Positions 34,733 through 36,186 of a stretch of DNA of 36,186 bases are shown piece by piece. Both the position numbers and the translations under genes were made by a program. Location: contig CALEDT010000013.1 in NCBI GenBank assembly GCA_937949525.1, positions 1 through 36,186 on the forward strand. Direction: 5' to 3'. A model generated the notes under the pieces. It saw only the letters and a program-made list of their open reading frames with translations. It was not told the origin of the DNA and made no database searches. Position 1 is the first letter of the stretch, and every line of letters starts with the position of its first letter. The stretch comes from an uncultured Burkholderiales bacterium (lineage in GTDB: Bacteria; Pseudomonadota; Gammaproteobacteria; Burkholderiales; Thiobacillaceae).

Positions 34733-35476
34733 GTGCACGGCACCCTCTATCTGATTCCGACGCCTTTGGGCGACACGCCACCGGCGCAGGTGCTGCCGGC
34801 GGAAACCCTGGACGTGGCCGCGCGTCTGCGCTGCTTCGTGGTCGAGCAGGCCAAGAGCGCGCGGGCCTTCCTGCGGCAACTGCCGATGGGCGTGCCCGTG
34901 CAGTCGCTGACGCTGCGCGAACTGAACGAGCACACGTCGCCGGCGCAAGTGCCGCCACTGCTGGCGCCGCTGCTGGCCGGCGAAGACGTCGGTCTGCTGT
35001 CCGAGGCGGGCTGTCCGGCGGTGGCCGACCCCGGCGCCGAACTGGTGCGCCTGGCGCATCAGGCCGGCATCCCGGTGCGACCGCTGGTGGGACCGTCCGC
35101 GATCCTGCTGGCGCTGATGGGCTCCGGGCTGGTGGGCCAGCGTTTCGCCTTCCACGGCTATCTGCCAGTGCAGGCGGACGCGCGCCAACACGCTCTGCGG
35201 ATTCTGGAGCAACGCGCCGCGCGCGATGACGCCGCGCAAGTGTTCATCGAGACCCCCTACCGCAACGCGGCGATGTGGCAGGCCATCGTCACCGCCTGCG
35301 CGGCGGAAACCCTGCTGTGCGTGGCCGCCGATCTGACCTTGCCGACCCAGACCATCGTCATGCGCAAGGTGGCCGACTGGCGCGGCCACCCCCCCGATCT
35401 GGCGCGCCGGCCGGCCGTGTTCCTGCTGTACCACGCACCCACCGCGGACCGGCCGCGCGCCCGCCATCGCCCGTGA
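34733..35476 (+). CDS. RsmI-like SAM-dependent methyltransferase (tetrapyrrole methylase fold)
   Basis: A 247-residue protein of the tetrapyrrole-methylase fold, related to RsmI, the 16S rRNA C1402 ribose methylase. GTG 34733 overlaps the region of the maf stop and gives MHGTLYLIPTPLGDTPPAQV. GEDVGLLSEAGCPAVADPGA and VRPLVGPSAILLALMGSGL are the SAM-site signatures, and FIETPYRNAAMWQAIV matches the family. It lacks the C-terminal extension of true RsmI, so it is probably one of the shorter RsmI paralogues whose substrate is unknown. Convergent with cysM, with 20 bp between. Confidence 0.8.
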   Translation: MHGTLYLIPTPLGDTPPAQVLPAETLDVAARLRCFVVEQAKSARAFLRQLPMGVPVQSLTLRELNEHTSPAQVPPLLAPLLAGEDVGLLSEAGCPAVADPGAELVRLAHQAGIPVRPLVGPSAILLALMGSGLVGQRFAFHGYLPVQADARQHALRILEQRAARDDAAQVFIETPYRNAAMWQAIVTACAAETLLCVAADLTLPTQTIVMRKVADWRGHPPDLARRPAVFLLYHAPTADRPRARHRP

Positions 35477-35496
35477 ACGCCCTGGTGGGCGAGCCA

Positions 35497-36186
35497 TCAG
35501 GCCGGGAAAACGCCGGTGGACAGATAACGGTCGCCGCGATCACAGACGATGGACACGATCACGGCGTCTTCCACTTCTCGCGACAATTGCAGCGCCGCCC
35601 ACAGCGCGCCGCCCGAGGACACACCGGCGAAGATGCCCTCCTCGCGCGCCAGGCGGCGCATGGTCTCCTCGGCATCGGCCTGCGACACCTCGATCATGCG
35701 ATCGACGCGCGAGTAATCGCAGATGCTCGGCACATACTCCGGCGGCCACTTGCGGATGCCCGGTATCTGCGCGCCGTCCTGCGGCTGCACGCCGATGATC
35801 TGGATGTCGGCGTTGCGTTCCTTGAGATAGCGTGAGCAGCCCATGATGGTGCCGGTGGTGCCCATGCTGGAGACGAAATGGGTGATGCGCCCGTCCGTAT
35901 CGCGCCAGATCTCGGGGCCGGTGCCCTCGTAGTGCGCCTGCGGATTGTCCGGGTTGGCGAACTGGTCGAGGATCTTGCCGCGCCCCTCGCGCTGCAGCCG
36001 TTCGGCCAGATCGCGCGCGCCCTCCATGCCCTCGGCCTGGGACACCAACACCAGTTCGGCGCCGAACGCCGCCATGGTCTGTCGCCGTTCCAGCGACAGA
36101 TGCTCGGGCATGATCAACACCATGCGGTAACCGCGAATGGCTGCGGCCATGGCCAGGGCGATGCCGGTATTGCCGCTGGTGGCCTC
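35497..36186 (-). CDS. cysM: Cysteine synthase B (5' end outside window)
   Basis: The last 229 codons of an O-acetylserine sulfhydrylase. The window edge begins in EATSGNTGIALA, the PLP-phosphate/substrate loop; the PLP lysine lies in the missing N-terminal part. MPEHLSLERRQTMAAFGAEL, GMEGARDLAERLQREG, HFVSSMGTTGTIMGCSRYLK, GVSSGGALWAALQLSR and CDRGDRYLSTGVF match CysM rather than CysK, notably the last, which is near-identical to E. coli CysM. Function: cysteine from O-acetylserine and sulfide or thiosulfate. Confidence 0.94.
   Translation of the reverse strand, partial: EATSGNTGIALAMAAAIRGYRMVLIMPEHLSLERRQTMAAFGAELVLVSQAEGMEGARDLAERLQREGRGKILDQFANPDNPQAHYEGTGPEIWRDTDGRITHFVSSMGTTGTIMGCSRYLKERNADIQIIGVQPQDGAQIPGIRKWPPEYVPSICDYSRVDRMIEVSQADAEETMRRLAREEGIFAGVSSGGALWAALQLSREVEDAVIVSIVCDRGDRYLSTGVFPA

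Overview
The window is high-GC bacterial chromosome, densely packed with genes, many of which overlap by 4 bp or less. Gene content and order (plsX-fabHDG-acpP-fabF-pabC-mltG-tmk-holB-pilZ-tatD; icd next to csp-clpS-clpA; hldE-hldD) point to a gammaproteobacterium. A lineage such as Chromatiales/Ectothiorhodospiraceae is a guess from style only; no rRNA or other phylogenetic marker is present. I saw no tRNA or rRNA gene, CRISPR array, insertion sequence, prophage or integration site, and no gene-free stretch longer than 300 bases.

Layout. (1) 1-7959, plus strand: the end of a surface-glycan locus, with three methyltransferase genes (the first cut by the window edge), a tandem-domain GT2 glycosyltransferase, a second glycosyltransferase-like gene and kpsC, the two-module Kdo transferase of capsule linkers. 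(2) 8079-10453: hldE-hldD, which make the ADP-heptose for the LPS inner core. (3) 10598-14753: a six-gene nickel/cobalt uptake operon, with three exported proteins (DUF4198/NikK-like, a small anchored NikL-like protein, an outer-membrane barrel) and an ECF transporter (CbiM, CbiQ, CbiO). (4) 14764-19924: rluE, icd, an unrecognised 66-residue gene, a cold-shock gene, clpS-clpA. (5) 19928-30736, minus strand: the fatty-acid and cell-envelope run from yceD and rpmF through plsX, fabH, fabD, fabG, acpP, fabF, pabC, mltG, tmk, holB and pilZ to a TatD hydrolase. (6) 30780-35476, plus strand: a two-subunit pyruvate carboxylase (biotin carboxylase plus carboxyltransferase/biotin carrier), a YceF-type Maf pyrophosphatase and an RsmI-like methylase. 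(7) 35497-36186, minus strand: cysM, cut by the window edge.

How the genes fit together. Regions 1 and 2 both serve the cell surface. Region 3 looks like a complete metal path from outer membrane to cytoplasm: each of the three exported proteins is predicted to begin with histidine after signal cleavage, CbiM begins Met-His, and the ATPase ends in a histidine-rich tail. Region 5 supplies acyl chains, acyl carrier protein and phosphatidate precursors. The carboxylase pair in region 6 sits between yceD and the yceF-type maf gene, which are neighbours in E. coli.

Most of the window is ordinary housekeeping. The points most worth a second look are the N-terminal histidine theme of the metal operon and its barrel protein, the operator-like site in its promoter, a PabC that lacks the usual PLP-pyridine glutamate and has no clear start codon beside a 15-bp perfect hairpin, a methyltransferase with a C-terminal coiled coil that shares a beta-rich segment with the next glycosyltransferase, a YceD without its usual tail, and the small gene antisense to the end of icd.
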